A DNA stretch of 64,000 bases. It comes from Haloarcula laminariae. GTDB taxonomy: Archaea > Halobacteriota > Halobacteria > Halobacteriales > Haloarculaceae. Each line of letters begins with the position of its first letter. Within the stretch, counting starts at the first letter, position 1. The stretch lies in assembly GCF_025457605.1 (NCBI RefSeq), contig NZ_JAMZFY010000001.1, positions 2,170,001 to 2,234,000 on the forward strand, written 5' to 3'. Made by a program: the position numbers and the translations under genes. The notes beneath the pieces were generated by a model, which saw only the letters and a program-made list of their open reading frames with translations, ran no database searches and had not been told where the DNA came from. Of the stretch, positions 50,530 to 59,311 are shown in pieces.

Positions 50530-51567
50530 ATGACTCCCGACACGGAACTCTCGGTGAGCGGTCCACAGCGGCTCTGGGACCTACTGGACGACAGCGAGAC
50601 GCTCACTGTCGTCTGTCACGACAACCCGGACCCGGACTGCCTGGCCAGCGCCGTCGGCCTGGGCACCATCGCCGCCGCCGCTGGCATCGACGAGCGACAC
50701 ATCCTCTACAGCGGGGAGATATCACACCAGCAGAACCGCGCACTCGTGAACTTGCTCGACATCGAGCTGGAGCCGTTCCGCATCGACATGGTCCGGAACC
50801 GACCGCCCGACGGGTTGCTCGCTCTCGTGGACCACTCGATAGCCGGCGAGAACAACCGGATTCCGTCCGACACGGATATCGACATCGTTATCGACCACCA
50901 CCCGGTCGAGGATGTCTCCGCCAGGTTCGTCGACAGTCAGGAGACTGTCGGGGCGACCGCGACGATTCTGACCGAGTACGTCCGGGCGCTTCCGATGGAG
51001 CCGAGCCCCCGCGTCGCCACCGCCCTCCTCTTTGCCATCCGCCGGGAGACGCTCGACTTCCTGCGCGGGGTCACTTCCAGGGAGTACGAGGCCGCCGCCT
51101 ACCTCCACGAGTACTGCGAGATGGGGCTGGTCCGCCAGCTGTCCAACCCCGCCGTCAGCAGCGCGACCGTCGACACCATCAGCCACGCCATCGAGAACCG
51201 GCGGGTCACGGGGTCGGTGCTCATCTCCCAGGTCGGTCGGACCAGCGAGCGCGACGCGCTCCCACAGGCGGCCGACTACCTGATGAACCTGGAGGGCATC
51301 GAGACGGCCATCGTCTTCGGGCTCGTCGAGAACACGATTCAGATAAGCGCACGGTCGACCGACTCGCGGGTGCATATGGGCGCTGTCCTCCACGACGCCT
51401 TCGACGACGTCGGCAGCGCCGGCGGGCACCGGGAGATGGCCGGCGGGACCGTGGGGCTGGGTATCTTCTCGGGGTACACCACCGACGACAAACAGCTGAT
51501 GGGCATCGTCGATCAGGTCATCAGCGCCCGGCTCCGGAAGGCGCTCAACATCGACGACGAGACGTGA
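50530..51567 (+). CDS. DHH/DHHA1-family phosphoesterase (NrnA/RecJ-like)
   Basis: The ATG at 50530 gives 345 residues. The DHH motifs are VVCHDNPDPDCLASA (motif I), ALVDHS (motif II) and VIDHHPVED (the DHH motif), with the DHHA1 Gly-rich end GSAGGHREMAGGT. These enzymes use two Mn2+ to cleave short oligonucleotides, cyclic dinucleotides or pAp; which one cannot be told. Its 3' end meets aCPSF1 on the other strand with 1 bp between stops, a pairing of two RNA-active enzymes. A TATA-like GTTTATTATG near 50449-50458 precedes a leader of about 50 nt. Confidence 0.88.
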   Translation: MTPDTELSVSGPQRLWDLLDDSETLTVVCHDNPDPDCLASAVGLGTIAAAAGIDERHILYSGEISHQQNRALVNLLDIELEPFRIDMVRNRPPDGLLALVDHSIAGENNRIPSDTDIDIVIDHHPVEDVSARFVDSQETVGATATILTEYVRALPMEPSPRVATALLFAIRRETLDFLRGVTSREYEAAAYLHEYCEMGLVRQLSNPAVSSATVDTISHAIENRRVTGSVLISQVGRTSERDALPQAADYLMNLEGIETAIVFGLVENTIQISARSTDSRVHMGAVLHDAFDDVGSAGGHREMAGGTVGLGIFSGYTTDDKQLMGIVDQVISARLRKALNIDDET

Positions 51568-51568
51568 A

Positions 51569-53491
51569 TCAGACGAAGCGGAACGTCTCGAGGTTCTTCG
51601 GGTTGAACGTCCGCATGTTGAACTTCTGGTACAGCGCCGAGGAGAGCTGATTGGTCGAGCTCTCGTCGCCGTGGACACAGAGGACCTTCTCGGGACGCGG
51701 GTGCATCGTCTCGACGAACGTCTCCAGGCCCTGGCGGTCGGCGTGGCCGGAGAAGCCGTCGACCGTCTCGATGTCCATGTTCAGGCTCACGCGCTCGGCG
51801 CGCGGCCCGCTCTTGTCGGACATCGTGATCTCGTCCTGGCCGCGCTGAATCTGCCGGCCCAGCGTCCCCTCGGCCTGGTAGCCGACGAACACCATCGTGT
51901 TGTCCGGGTCCGCGCCCAGCAGGCGGAGCCAGGACATGACGGGCCCGCCGGTGACCATCCCCGAGGTGGTGAGGATGATGGCCGGCTCGTCGTCGACGAT
52001 GTCCTGTCGCATGTCGTCGCCGCCGTCGACCTGCTGGAACTGGTCGGCGAGGAAGGGGTTGTCGTCCTGATAGAGGATTCGGTCACGCAGGCTCTCGCGG
52101 AGGTACTCCGGATAGGCGGTGTGGATGGCCGTCGCCTCCCGTATCATCCCGTCCAGATACACCGGCATCGTCGGGATGTCGCCCGACGACATCGCCTCCT
52201 CCAGGACGAGCATGAGCTCCTGCGAGCGCCCGACGGCGAAGGCGGGAATCAGAATCTTCCCCTCCTTCTCGTAGGCCTCGTTGATGACGCGTTTGAGCAC
52301 GCGCTCGGAGTCCTCCTGGTCGGTCTGGTAGTCGTCTTTCCCGCCGTAGGTCGATTCGAGGATGAGCGTCTCCACGCGGGGGAAGTCGTTGACCGCGCCG
52401 TCGAGCAAGCGCGTGTCCGTGTAGTGGATGTCCCCGGAGAAGGCGACGTTGTACCGCCCCTCGCCGATGTGGAAGTGACACACCGCGGAACCGAGGATGT
52501 GCCCGGCGTTGTGCATCGTGAGCTTGATGTCGGGCGCGATGTCGGTGACGTTGCCGAACTCCAGCGGAATCGTGTGTTTCAGCGCGTCCCGGACCTGCTG
52601 GCTCTCGTAGGGCGGGGCCCGCCCCTCCTTCGCGGCCACGTCCAGGTAGTCCAGTTGGAGCAGCCCCATCATGTCCCGCGTCGGCGCGGTAGTGTATATC
52701 GGGCCGTCGTAGCCGTACTTGAACAGGATTGGGATGAGCGCCGAGTGGTCCAGGTGGGCGTGTGTCAGAACGACGGCGTCGATGGAGTTGGGGCCCGCCG
52801 CGAGCGCTTCGGGCACCTGGAGGTAGGGGACCTCGCCCTCGGCGCCGGGCTTGTCGCCGCAGTCGATGAGGATGCGCGACTCGGGCGTCGAGAGGATGAA
52901 GGAGGCGCGGCCGACCTCGCGACAGCAGCCAAGCGTCGTCAGACGGACCCAGTCGTCGTCGGCAGTCTCGGGCCGGTTTATCTGGCGGCCGACCCGCTCC
53001 AGGATGTCCCGGCGCTCGTTGCGCTCCTGTTTCAGGAAGTTGCGGACGTTCGAGACGGTGTTTGACTCCATCGGCGGCGTCCGGACCACTTCGGGGGTCC
53101 AGCCGACGTTTGCGGATATCTGGTCCAGCGTCTCGCCGTGGCGACCGATGACACGGCCGGGTTTCTCGGCCTCGATGAACACCTCGCCGGTGTCGCCGTC
53201 GAAGTCCAGGTTCTGGACGCCGGCGTCCTCGGGGATGGTGCTCTCGATGACGCTCTCGGCCTCGGCTTGGGGGACCAGGGCGTCCTGCGTCGGGCGGACG
53301 TTGATGCGCTTTCGCAGCGTCTGTGCCAGGTTCCGGACGATACCGTCACGGGTAGCGACCTCCTTGGCCTCGGGCGTGTAGATAACCAGCTCCGGCCCCT
53401 CGAAGGAGACAGATGCGATTGTGATGTCGTCGGGCGTCTCCGCCTCGACCTGTGCTTTGATCTTCTCTAAGGTCTCGTCTGCAGTACTCAT
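51569..53491 (-). CDS. aCPSF1-type beta-CASP ribonuclease (archaeal termination factor)
   Basis: The ATG at 53491 gives 640 residues. The N-terminal double KH region runs to about residue 150 (GRVIGRHGETLDQISANVGW is a GXXG loop). The metallo-beta-lactamase core has THAHLDHSALIP and the HNAGHILGSAV motif, and the beta-CASP domain follows, ending VDGFSGHADR and VLCVHGDESS. In archaea this enzyme cuts 3' ends at U-rich sites and drives transcription termination. The T-runs noted in this window are potential targets. Confidence 0.94.
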   Translation of the reverse strand: MSTADETLEKIKAQVEAETPDDITIASVSFEGPELVIYTPEAKEVATRDGIVRNLAQTLRKRINVRPTQDALVPQAEAESVIESTIPEDAGVQNLDFDGDTGEVFIEAEKPGRVIGRHGETLDQISANVGWTPEVVRTPPMESNTVSNVRNFLKQERNERRDILERVGRQINRPETADDDWVRLTTLGCCREVGRASFILSTPESRILIDCGDKPGAEGEVPYLQVPEALAAGPNSIDAVVLTHAHLDHSALIPILFKYGYDGPIYTTAPTRDMMGLLQLDYLDVAAKEGRAPPYESQQVRDALKHTIPLEFGNVTDIAPDIKLTMHNAGHILGSAVCHFHIGEGRYNVAFSGDIHYTDTRLLDGAVNDFPRVETLILESTYGGKDDYQTDQEDSERVLKRVINEAYEKEGKILIPAFAVGRSQELMLVLEEAMSSGDIPTMPVYLDGMIREATAIHTAYPEYLRESLRDRILYQDDNPFLADQFQQVDGGDDMRQDIVDDEPAIILTTSGMVTGGPVMSWLRLLGADPDNTMVFVGYQAEGTLGRQIQRGQDEITMSDKSGPRAERVSLNMDIETVDGFSGHADRQGLETFVETMHPRPEKVLCVHGDESSTNQLSSALYQKFNMRTFNPKNLETFRFV

Positions 53492-53721
53492 GAATGTGGG
53501 AAAGCGACGGTTGGGAGATTCGGCCGCTCGAAGACGAACGGCTATCGAATGTCGGTACCTAGCCGAAAGACAACCACAGATAAGAAACTTCCCCTCCCGG
53601 GGAGGGATGCTGTCACTCACTGTCACGCCGCGAACGGCGCAGTTGCCGAGCCACGCGATACCACGCCGCGAAAGCCGTGACTACCGAGTCACTTTAGTGA
53701 CTGTCGCTACGTCTATTACAC

Positions 53722-53895
53722 ATGGGTTTTGGTAGCTACGACGAGTCCGAGCAGAAGGACCAAGACGTGGACGCGGACGACAGCGAGGGCGTCGCCGTCC
53801 ACGAGAACGAACACGACGGGGACGTCTCCTTCGAAGTCGAGGGGTCGACAAGCGACCTCGTCGACAAACTCGGCGATATGCGGGACGAGGAGTAG
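53722..53895 (+). CDS. 57-residue acidic protein (DUF5786-like)
   Basis: The ATG at 53722 gives MGFGSYDESEQKDQDVDADD, the typical start of the haloarchaeal DUF5786 family, and the C-terminus SDLVDKLGDMRDEE. It is nearly all acidic with no Cys. A TTTAGT box (53692-53697) about 27 bp upstream fits a leaderless promoter. Its stop adjoins that of the convergent glutaredoxin gene. The function is unknown. Confidence 0.85.
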   Translation: MGFGSYDESEQKDQDVDADDSEGVAVHENEHDGDVSFEVEGSTSDLVDKLGDMRDEE

Positions 53896-54234
53896 TTACG
53901 CGTTCAGCGTCTCGGCGAGGTCGCCGCTGTCGTCGAGCTGTTCTAAGATGTCGCTGCCGCCGACGAACTCGCCGTCGACGAACGTCTGGGGAACGGTCTC
54001 GCGCCCGCTGTACTCCGAGAGGGCCTCCCGGTAGGCCTCCGTGGCCGTCAGGACGTTCACCGTCGCTACGTCGTCACGATACTGCCCGATGAGCCCCAGC
54101 GCCTTCCGCGAGTAGCCACACTGGGGCATCATCTCGGTGCCTTTCATGAACAGCGCGACGTCGTTGTTCTCGATTGTCTCTTCGACGTTCGCCTGGGCCT
54201 CTTCGGGCGAGAGCGTCTCGGGTTCGAAGCTCAT
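53896..54234 (-). CDS. Monothiol glutaredoxin (Grx4/GrxD-like)
   Basis: A 112-residue protein. The active-site block MKGTEMMPQCGYSRKAL follows the monothiol Grx pattern, with CGYS where CGFS is usual. TVPQTFVDGEFVGGSDIL gives the conserved TVP and GG-D motifs for thiol cofactor binding. Such proteins hold 2Fe-2S clusters bridged with a thiol and partner BolA, whose gene lies 37 bp upstream. Haloarchaea lack glutathione, so another thiol may fill that role. Confidence 0.93.
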   Translation of the reverse strand: MSFEPETLSPEEAQANVEETIENNDVALFMKGTEMMPQCGYSRKALGLIGQYRDDVATVNVLTATEAYREALSEYSGRETVPQTFVDGEFVGGSDILEQLDDSGDLAETLNA

Positions 54235-54271
54235 GGACTCCCTTAAGCGTCGGCAGGGAAATGCGTACCGC

Positions 54272-54505
54272 TCACTCCGGCGTGTCGGTGGTCAGTTCGA
54301 TGGCGTGGATGTCCCTGGTGAGGTGGTCCCCGAGCGCGTCGTGAACGAGCTGGTGCTGGTCGACGAGGGACTTCCCGTCGAAGGCCGGCGAGACCACGTC
54401 GACCGCGTAGTGCTTGTCGTCGTCGGGGTCGCGCGGCGTGGTCACCGTCGCCGTCGCCTCGGGAATCTCCCGCTCGATGATGGCCGCGACTTCGTCTGCG
54501 TTCAT
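54272..54505 (-). CDS. bolA: BolA family protein
   Basis: A 77-residue BolA with the class II KH-like fold. The signature is SPAFDGKSLVDQHQLVHDALGD, holding the conserved His that can ligate a Grx-bound cluster. It is followed by the monothiol glutaredoxin gene on the same strand, forming the known Grx-BolA pair of iron-sulfur/iron regulation. Confidence 0.94.
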   Translation of the reverse strand: MNADEVAAIIEREIPEATATVTTPRDPDDDKHYAVDVVSPAFDGKSLVDQHQLVHDALGDHLTRDIHAIELTTDTPE

Positions 54506-54659
54506 ATCCGTGGGGAGGCCGCCAGCGAGGAAAACAGTTGGGCTCTCCGCCCGCGGAGAGTCGGCCGCCTGCGGGGTAGACAGTCGTCACCGCCCTGTGC
54601 CATCTAAACGGGGAGTCTACGCGTAGACGAGGGACTGAACCGGTCGCCCCGCCGGTGTC

Positions 54660-55070
54660 TCACCCGAGCAGTGACTGATGGGTCGGTTTCATACACCGGT
54701 CCTGGACGACGCGTCGGCCGGCCGCCTCGGCGCGGGCCACCGCCTCGTCGTCGTGGATACCCAACTGGAGCCAGATGACGGCGTCGTCGTCCCTGGCGAG
54801 GGCGTCGTCGACGATGCCGGCGACTTCCTCGCTCGGTCTGAAGACGTCGACGATGTCCACCTCGCCGGGGACGTCGGCCAGGCTGTCGTAACACTCCCGG
54901 CCGAATATCTCGTCGGCGTAGGGGTTGACGGGGACGACGTCGTACCCGTGGTCGAGGAGGTACTTCGGTATCTCGTGGGCGTCCTTCCCGGGGGTCGCCG
55001 AGCAGCCGACGACGGCGACGCGGTCCAGCGCGAGTATCTCCCTGAGGTCCCGTTCGTCAGTGACTGGCAT
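54660..55070 (-). CDS. CoA-binding (Rossmann) domain protein
   Basis: A 136-residue protein of the CoA_binding_2 type. Motifs are VAVVGCSATPGKDAHEIPKY near the N-terminus, VVPVNPYADEIFGRECYDSL, VDIVDVFRP and VIWLQLGIHDDEA. It is a stand-alone succinyl-CoA-synthetase-like CoA-binding fold. The role is unknown. Confidence 0.93.
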   Translation of the reverse strand: MPVTDERDLREILALDRVAVVGCSATPGKDAHEIPKYLLDHGYDVVPVNPYADEIFGRECYDSLADVPGEVDIVDVFRPSEEVAGIVDDALARDDDAVIWLQLGIHDDEAVARAEAAGRRVVQDRCMKPTHQSLLG

Positions 55071-55401
55071 ACCGTGTTTTGTCCGCGGCCGAGGAAAGTC
55101 ATTTCGCTTGCGGGGACCGGCCTGTCGAGCGACCTGACGGGCGCCGTACAGCGTCGGGGCGGATGACGGTCCATCCGGCGCTCAGGCGAACGAGCCGGCA
55201 AGTATGACGGACATACTCCCGCCAGTCAGGCCACCGGTCGCCGAGACCCCGGACGCCGCCCCCTCCCGACGCGAACCCGTGCGGAGCAACGGCGTTTACC
55301 AAGGGTAATATCCCCCTACGTTGACCGGTCAGGCAGGTAACAGTACCGTTACCGCGGAGCTATACAGTCCCGTCGGTTACCTAGCCACAGACAGATACAC
55401 C
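55071..55401 (+). other. Gene-free stretch with an operator-like inverted repeat
   Basis: No coding gene is convincing here. The left part should hold the promoter of the CoA-binding gene on the minus strand. At 55336-55353 there is a perfect inverted repeat GGTAAC-AGTACC-GTTACC, followed by a further half site GGTTACC at 55374-55380. A TATA-like CTATACAG (55360-55367) lies about 38 bp before the ATG at 55402, so the repeat is placed just upstream of a promoter, where a repressor or activator would bind. Confidence 0.45.
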
Positions 55402-55578
55402 ATGGACACCACAACGAGCGAGCCGGCGGACGACCAGTCGATAAGGACCCCCGAACGAGACGACTACGACCGGTACAGCCACATTACGACCGAGACGGCC
55501 GAGATTATCTACGACACCCAGCACGACACCGCCTGGATTCAGGCCACCGGGTCGGTGCGCCTCGAAGAGTGGCGGTAG
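55402..55578 (+). CDS. 58-residue protein (DUF7331-like)
   Basis: The ATG at 55402 gives MDTTTSEPADDQSIRTPERD, then YSHITTETAEIIYDTQHDTAWIQATGSVRL. The core (Y-HITTET...IIYD...AWIQ) matches a short haloarchaeal family I recall as DUF7331. An in-frame TTG 27 codons upstream would read through the operator-like repeat and is less likely. The function is unknown. Confidence 0.75.
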   Translation: MDTTTSEPADDQSIRTPERDDYDRYSHITTETAEIIYDTQHDTAWIQATGSVRLEEWR

Positions 55579-55651
55579 GGCGGACGCATTCGGACGGCCA
55601 CCACCAGCCGACACAGTGTACTTAACCCGCTGTAGCGGTTACGAGGGGGCG

Positions 55652-58486
55652 ATGAGTGATGGGGCGATGGAGGGGCGAGACGCCTTCACCGAGCTCGGTG
55701 CGGAGGTGAGAGCGGCGCTCTCAGAGCGGGGCTTTTCGACGCCGACCGAGCCACAGCGGAAGGCCGTGCCGACCCTCGCCCGCGGCCGGGACGCCCTCGT
55801 CGTGGCGCCCACCGGGACCGGCAAGACCGAAACGGCGATGTTACCGGTACTCGACGCGCTGACCCAGGCCGACGACCGCTTCGGCATCGGTGCGCTGTAC
55901 GTCACGCCGTTGCGGGCCCTGAACCGCGACATGCGCGAGCGCCTGGAGTGGTGGGGCGAGACCCTCGGCCTCGACGTCGACGTGCGCCACGGCGACACGA
56001 CGGACTACCAGCGGAGCAAACAGGCCGACGACCCGCCGGACGTGCTGGTCACCACGCCCGAGACGCTGCAGGCGATGCTGACGGGGTCGAAGCTCCGCGT
56101 GGCGCTGGAAGACGTCGACCACGTCGTCGTCGACGAGGTCCACGAACTCGCCGCCGCCAAGCGGGGCGCCCAGCTGACGGTCGGGCTCGAACGCCTGCGG
56201 GAAGTCGCCGGGGAGTTCCAGCGCATCGGGCTGTCGGCGACCGTGGGCGACCCCGACGCTGTCGGGGAGTTCCTCACCGGCGGGCGGCCCTGTTCGATTG
56301 TCGAGGTGGACATCGGGAGCCGCCTCGACCTCTCCGTGGTCCGCCCGCAGGTCACCGACCGCGACGAACGGCTCTCCAGCGAACTCGTCACGGACGCCGA
56401 GACCGCGAGCCACGTCCGCTTCATCGACGACCTGATTACCGACCACAGCTCCGTACTGGTGTTTGTCAACACGCGGCAGACAGCGGAGGCGCTGGGCTCG
56501 CGGTTCAAGGAGCTGGGTACGAACCTCGGCATCCACCACGGCTCGCTCTCGAAGGAGGCCCGAATCGAGGTCGAGGCGGCGTTCAAGGCCGGTGAGCTGG
56601 ACGCCCTGCTCTGTACCTCCTCGATGGAGCTCGGCATCGACGTGGGACGGGTCGACCACGTCGTCCAGTACGGCAGCCCGCGGCAGGTCTCCAGGCTCGT
56701 CCAGCGCGTGGGCCGTGCCGGCCACCGCCGCGACCAGGTGTCGTCGGGGACCGTCGTCACGACCCACGCCGACGACACGCTCGAAGCGATGGCCATCGCC
56801 CGGCAGGCCCGCGCGGGCGAGGTCGAACCCGCGGGCATCCACGACGGGAGCCTGGACACCGTCGCCAACCAGATAGCGGGGCTGGTGATGGACACGGGCG
56901 AGGTTCGCGCGATGCGGGCCTACGAAATCATCACGCGGGCCGCCCCGTTCCGGGACCTCGTCGAGGACCAGTTCAAGGCCGTCGTCCGGGAACTCGCCCA
57001 GAGCAACGTCGTCTGGCTCGACGAGGACCGCGACACCCTGGAGAAACGCCGGGGCACCTGGCAGTACTTCTACCAGAACCTCTCGATGATTCCCGACGAG
57101 GCGACCTACGACGTCGAGGACGTGGCCTCGGGCCAGCAGGTCGGGACCCTGGACGAGCGCTTCGTCGTCAACTTCGCCACGCCGGGGGAGGTGTTCGTCC
57201 AGCGCGGGGAGATGTGGCGTATCACGACCATCGACGAGGAGGAGGAGACCGTCACCGTCTCGCCCATCGAGGACCCCGCCGGCGAGGTCCCCTCCTGGAC
57301 CGGCTCCGAGATTCCGGTGCCGAAAGCCGTCGCACAGGAGGTCGGCGAACTGCGGCGGGTCGCGGGGAGCCAGCTACAGGACGGCGCGCCCGTGGAGTCG
57401 GTCGCGAGCCACGTCGCCGCCCGCTACGACGCCGACCCCGACACCGTCGCGGACGGGCTCTCGCAACTCGACGGCCACGAGGGGCCGATTCCGGACGAGG
57501 ACACCGTCCTCGTCGAGTTCCACGGCCGCGAGGTCGTGGTCAACGCCTGCCAGGGCCACAAGGTGAACGAGACGCTCGGCCGGGTGCTTTCGGCGCTGCT
57601 GGGCCAGCAGTCGGGCTCGTCGGTCGCGATGGAAGTCGACCCCTACCGCATCGAACTGGAGATACCGCGGGGGATTACCGCCGGCGACGTCGTCGGCGTG
57701 CTGGAGGAGACCGACCCCGACCACCTGCCCGCGCTGGTCGAGTTGAGCCTGAAAAACGCCGACGCCCTGAAGTTCAAGCTCGCGCAGGTCGCGACGAAGT
57801 TCGGCTCGCTGAAGCGGTGGCGCGGCCGCGGCTCGACGGACTTCGGCCGCGACCGACTGCTCGCGGCGCTGGAAGACACCCCGATGTACGAGGAGGCCCT
57901 ACGGGAGGTCCGCCACGAGGACCTCGCCGTCGGGGAGACGGCCGACCTGCTCGGGGCCCTCCAGTCCGGCCGGGTCGCGCTGGAGACGGTGAGCGAACAC
58001 ACGCCCGTCGGGACCGGCGGGCGCTCCTCGGGCCGGGAGCTGCTCTCGCCGGAGAACGCCGACGCGTCGGTCATCCAGACGGTAAAAGAGCGCATTCAGA
58101 GCGACCGCGTCATCCTCCTGTGTCTGCACTGCAAGCAGTGGGACCGCAAGCAGCAGGTCGGGCGCGTGCGCGACCAGCCCGAGTGCCCCGAGTGTGGCTC
58201 GACCCGCGTCGCCGCGCTGAACCCCTGGGCCGACGAGGTGGTCAAAGCGGTTCGGGCCGACCAGAAGGACGACGAGCAGGAGAAGATGACCGAGCGGGCC
58301 TACCAGTCGGGGTCGCTCGTCCAGACCCACGGCAAGCAGGCCGTCGTCGCGCTCGCGGCCCGCGGCGTCGGCCCGCACAACGCCGCCCGAATCATCAACC
58401 GCCTGCGCGAGGACGAAGACGAGTTCTACCGGGACATCCTCAGGCAGGAGCGCGAGTACGCGCGGACACAGTCGTTCTGGGACTGA
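55652..58486 (+). CDS. Lhr-type ATP-dependent helicase (DEAD/DEAH superfamily 2)
   Basis: The ATG at 55652 gives 944 residues. The Q-like and Walker A motifs are FSTPTEPQRKAVP and APTGTGKTE at residues 52-60; motif II is DEVH; motif III is LSATVGD; motif VI is QRVGRAGHR. After the two RecA domains comes the Lhr winged helix/domain 4 region. Near the C-terminus a four-Cys set CLHCKQWDRKQQ...CPECG forms a zinc knuckle. Archaeal Lhr helicases unwind RNA/DNA hybrids and branched DNA. Which Lhr subgroup this is remains uncertain. Confidence 0.93.
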   Translation: MSDGAMEGRDAFTELGAEVRAALSERGFSTPTEPQRKAVPTLARGRDALVVAPTGTGKTETAMLPVLDALTQADDRFGIGALYVTPLRALNRDMRERLEWWGETLGLDVDVRHGDTTDYQRSKQADDPPDVLVTTPETLQAMLTGSKLRVALEDVDHVVVDEVHELAAAKRGAQLTVGLERLREVAGEFQRIGLSATVGDPDAVGEFLTGGRPCSIVEVDIGSRLDLSVVRPQVTDRDERLSSELVTDAETASHVRFIDDLITDHSSVLVFVNTRQTAEALGSRFKELGTNLGIHHGSLSKEARIEVEAAFKAGELDALLCTSSMELGIDVGRVDHVVQYGSPRQVSRLVQRVGRAGHRRDQVSSGTVVTTHADDTLEAMAIARQARAGEVEPAGIHDGSLDTVANQIAGLVMDTGEVRAMRAYEIITRAAPFRDLVEDQFKAVVRELAQSNVVWLDEDRDTLEKRRGTWQYFYQNLSMIPDEATYDVEDVASGQQVGTLDERFVVNFATPGEVFVQRGEMWRITTIDEEEETVTVSPIEDPAGEVPSWTGSEIPVPKAVAQEVGELRRVAGSQLQDGAPVESVASHVAARYDADPDTVADGLSQLDGHEGPIPDEDTVLVEFHGREVVVNACQGHKVNETLGRVLSALLGQQSGSSVAMEVDPYRIELEIPRGITAGDVVGVLEETDPDHLPALVELSLKNADALKFKLAQVATKFGSLKRWRGRGSTDFGRDRLLAALEDTPMYEEALREVRHEDLAVGETADLLGALQSGRVALETVSEHTPVGTGGRSSGRELLSPENADASVIQTVKERIQSDRVILLCLHCKQWDRKQQVGRVRDQPECPECGSTRVAALNPWADEVVKAVRADQKDDEQEKMTERAYQSGSLVQTHGKQAVVALAARGVGPHNAARIINRLREDEDEFYRDILRQEREYARTQSFWD

Positions 58487-58572
58487 GTCGAGCCTGTGGC
58501 TCGACGAAGGTCGACAGTCGACCGGAGGGAGTCTGTCGGGATTGAGTGGGTCCGCGAAAGACGCGCAGCGTC

Positions 58573-59214
58573 TCAGCCGTCGTCAGCGTCGTCCTCGGTC
58601 TCGATGCCCGCACGCTCGTGGAGCGGGCCCGGCTCCCCGCGGGCCTGTCTGGCCGCCCGGCCGGCGACGCGGCGAGCCAGCAGGAGCGCGAGCATCGCCG
58701 GGAGCGCCAGCGCCCCGACGACGAGTCCGGCGTCGCCAGTGACCACCGACGACCCCGCTGACACCGCGTCGTATCCGATGGCGAGGACCACGGCGCCGAC
58801 GCCGCCGACGACGAGATAGAGCCCGCGGGAGAGCACCGCGCTCGGGTTCGGGAGCCGCGAGAGCGCCGCCGCGGGCAGGAGCCAGCCGGCCAGTCCCAGC
58901 CCGACCAGAACCGCGAGCGGGAGCTCGCCGACGGCGATGATGGCGGCGTAGACGACCAGCGGGGCGACGGCGATGCCCAGCGCCAGCCCGGTCAGCACGA
59001 CCGCCCAGCGCGGCGCCGTATTCACCTCCGAGTCGAAGGCCGCGGCCATCCGCTCGTCGAGCAGCTCGGCCACCTCGTCGGGGACCAACTGCTCGCCGCA
59101 GTCGGGACAGGCCGGGGTCGCCCGCTCCATGTCGGCGCCACAGGCCGGACAGACCAGCTCACCGGGCTCGCCGCCCAGCGGCCCGCCGCTATCCGTCCCC
59201 TGTCCCTCGTCCAT
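58573..59214 (-). CDS. Zinc-ribbon membrane protein
   Basis: A 213-residue protein. The cytoplasmic N-terminus carries a zinc ribbon CPACGADMERATPACPDCG at about residues 22-40, then five to six membrane segments. The C-terminus is basic and then acidic. Such haloarchaeal zinc-ribbon membrane proteins are common and uncharacterised. It is convergent with the helicase and divergent from the Brp/Blh-like gene. Confidence 0.75.
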   Translation of the reverse strand: MDEGQGTDSGGPLGGEPGELVCPACGADMERATPACPDCGEQLVPDEVAELLDERMAAAFDSEVNTAPRWAVVLTGLALGIAVAPLVVYAAIIAVGELPLAVLVGLGLAGWLLPAAALSRLPNPSAVLSRGLYLVVGGVGAVVLAIGYDAVSAGSSVVTGDAGLVVGALALPAMLALLLARRVAGRAARQARGEPGPLHERAGIETEDDADDG

Positions 59215-59311
59215 GCGTCGCCGTAGCCGTGCCAGGGGCTTGAGTGGTCCGGCTGTGGTACCAATCGATTTGGGTTTCCGTTTGATGCCCGTGTAGCACC
59301 ACGTTCCGTAT

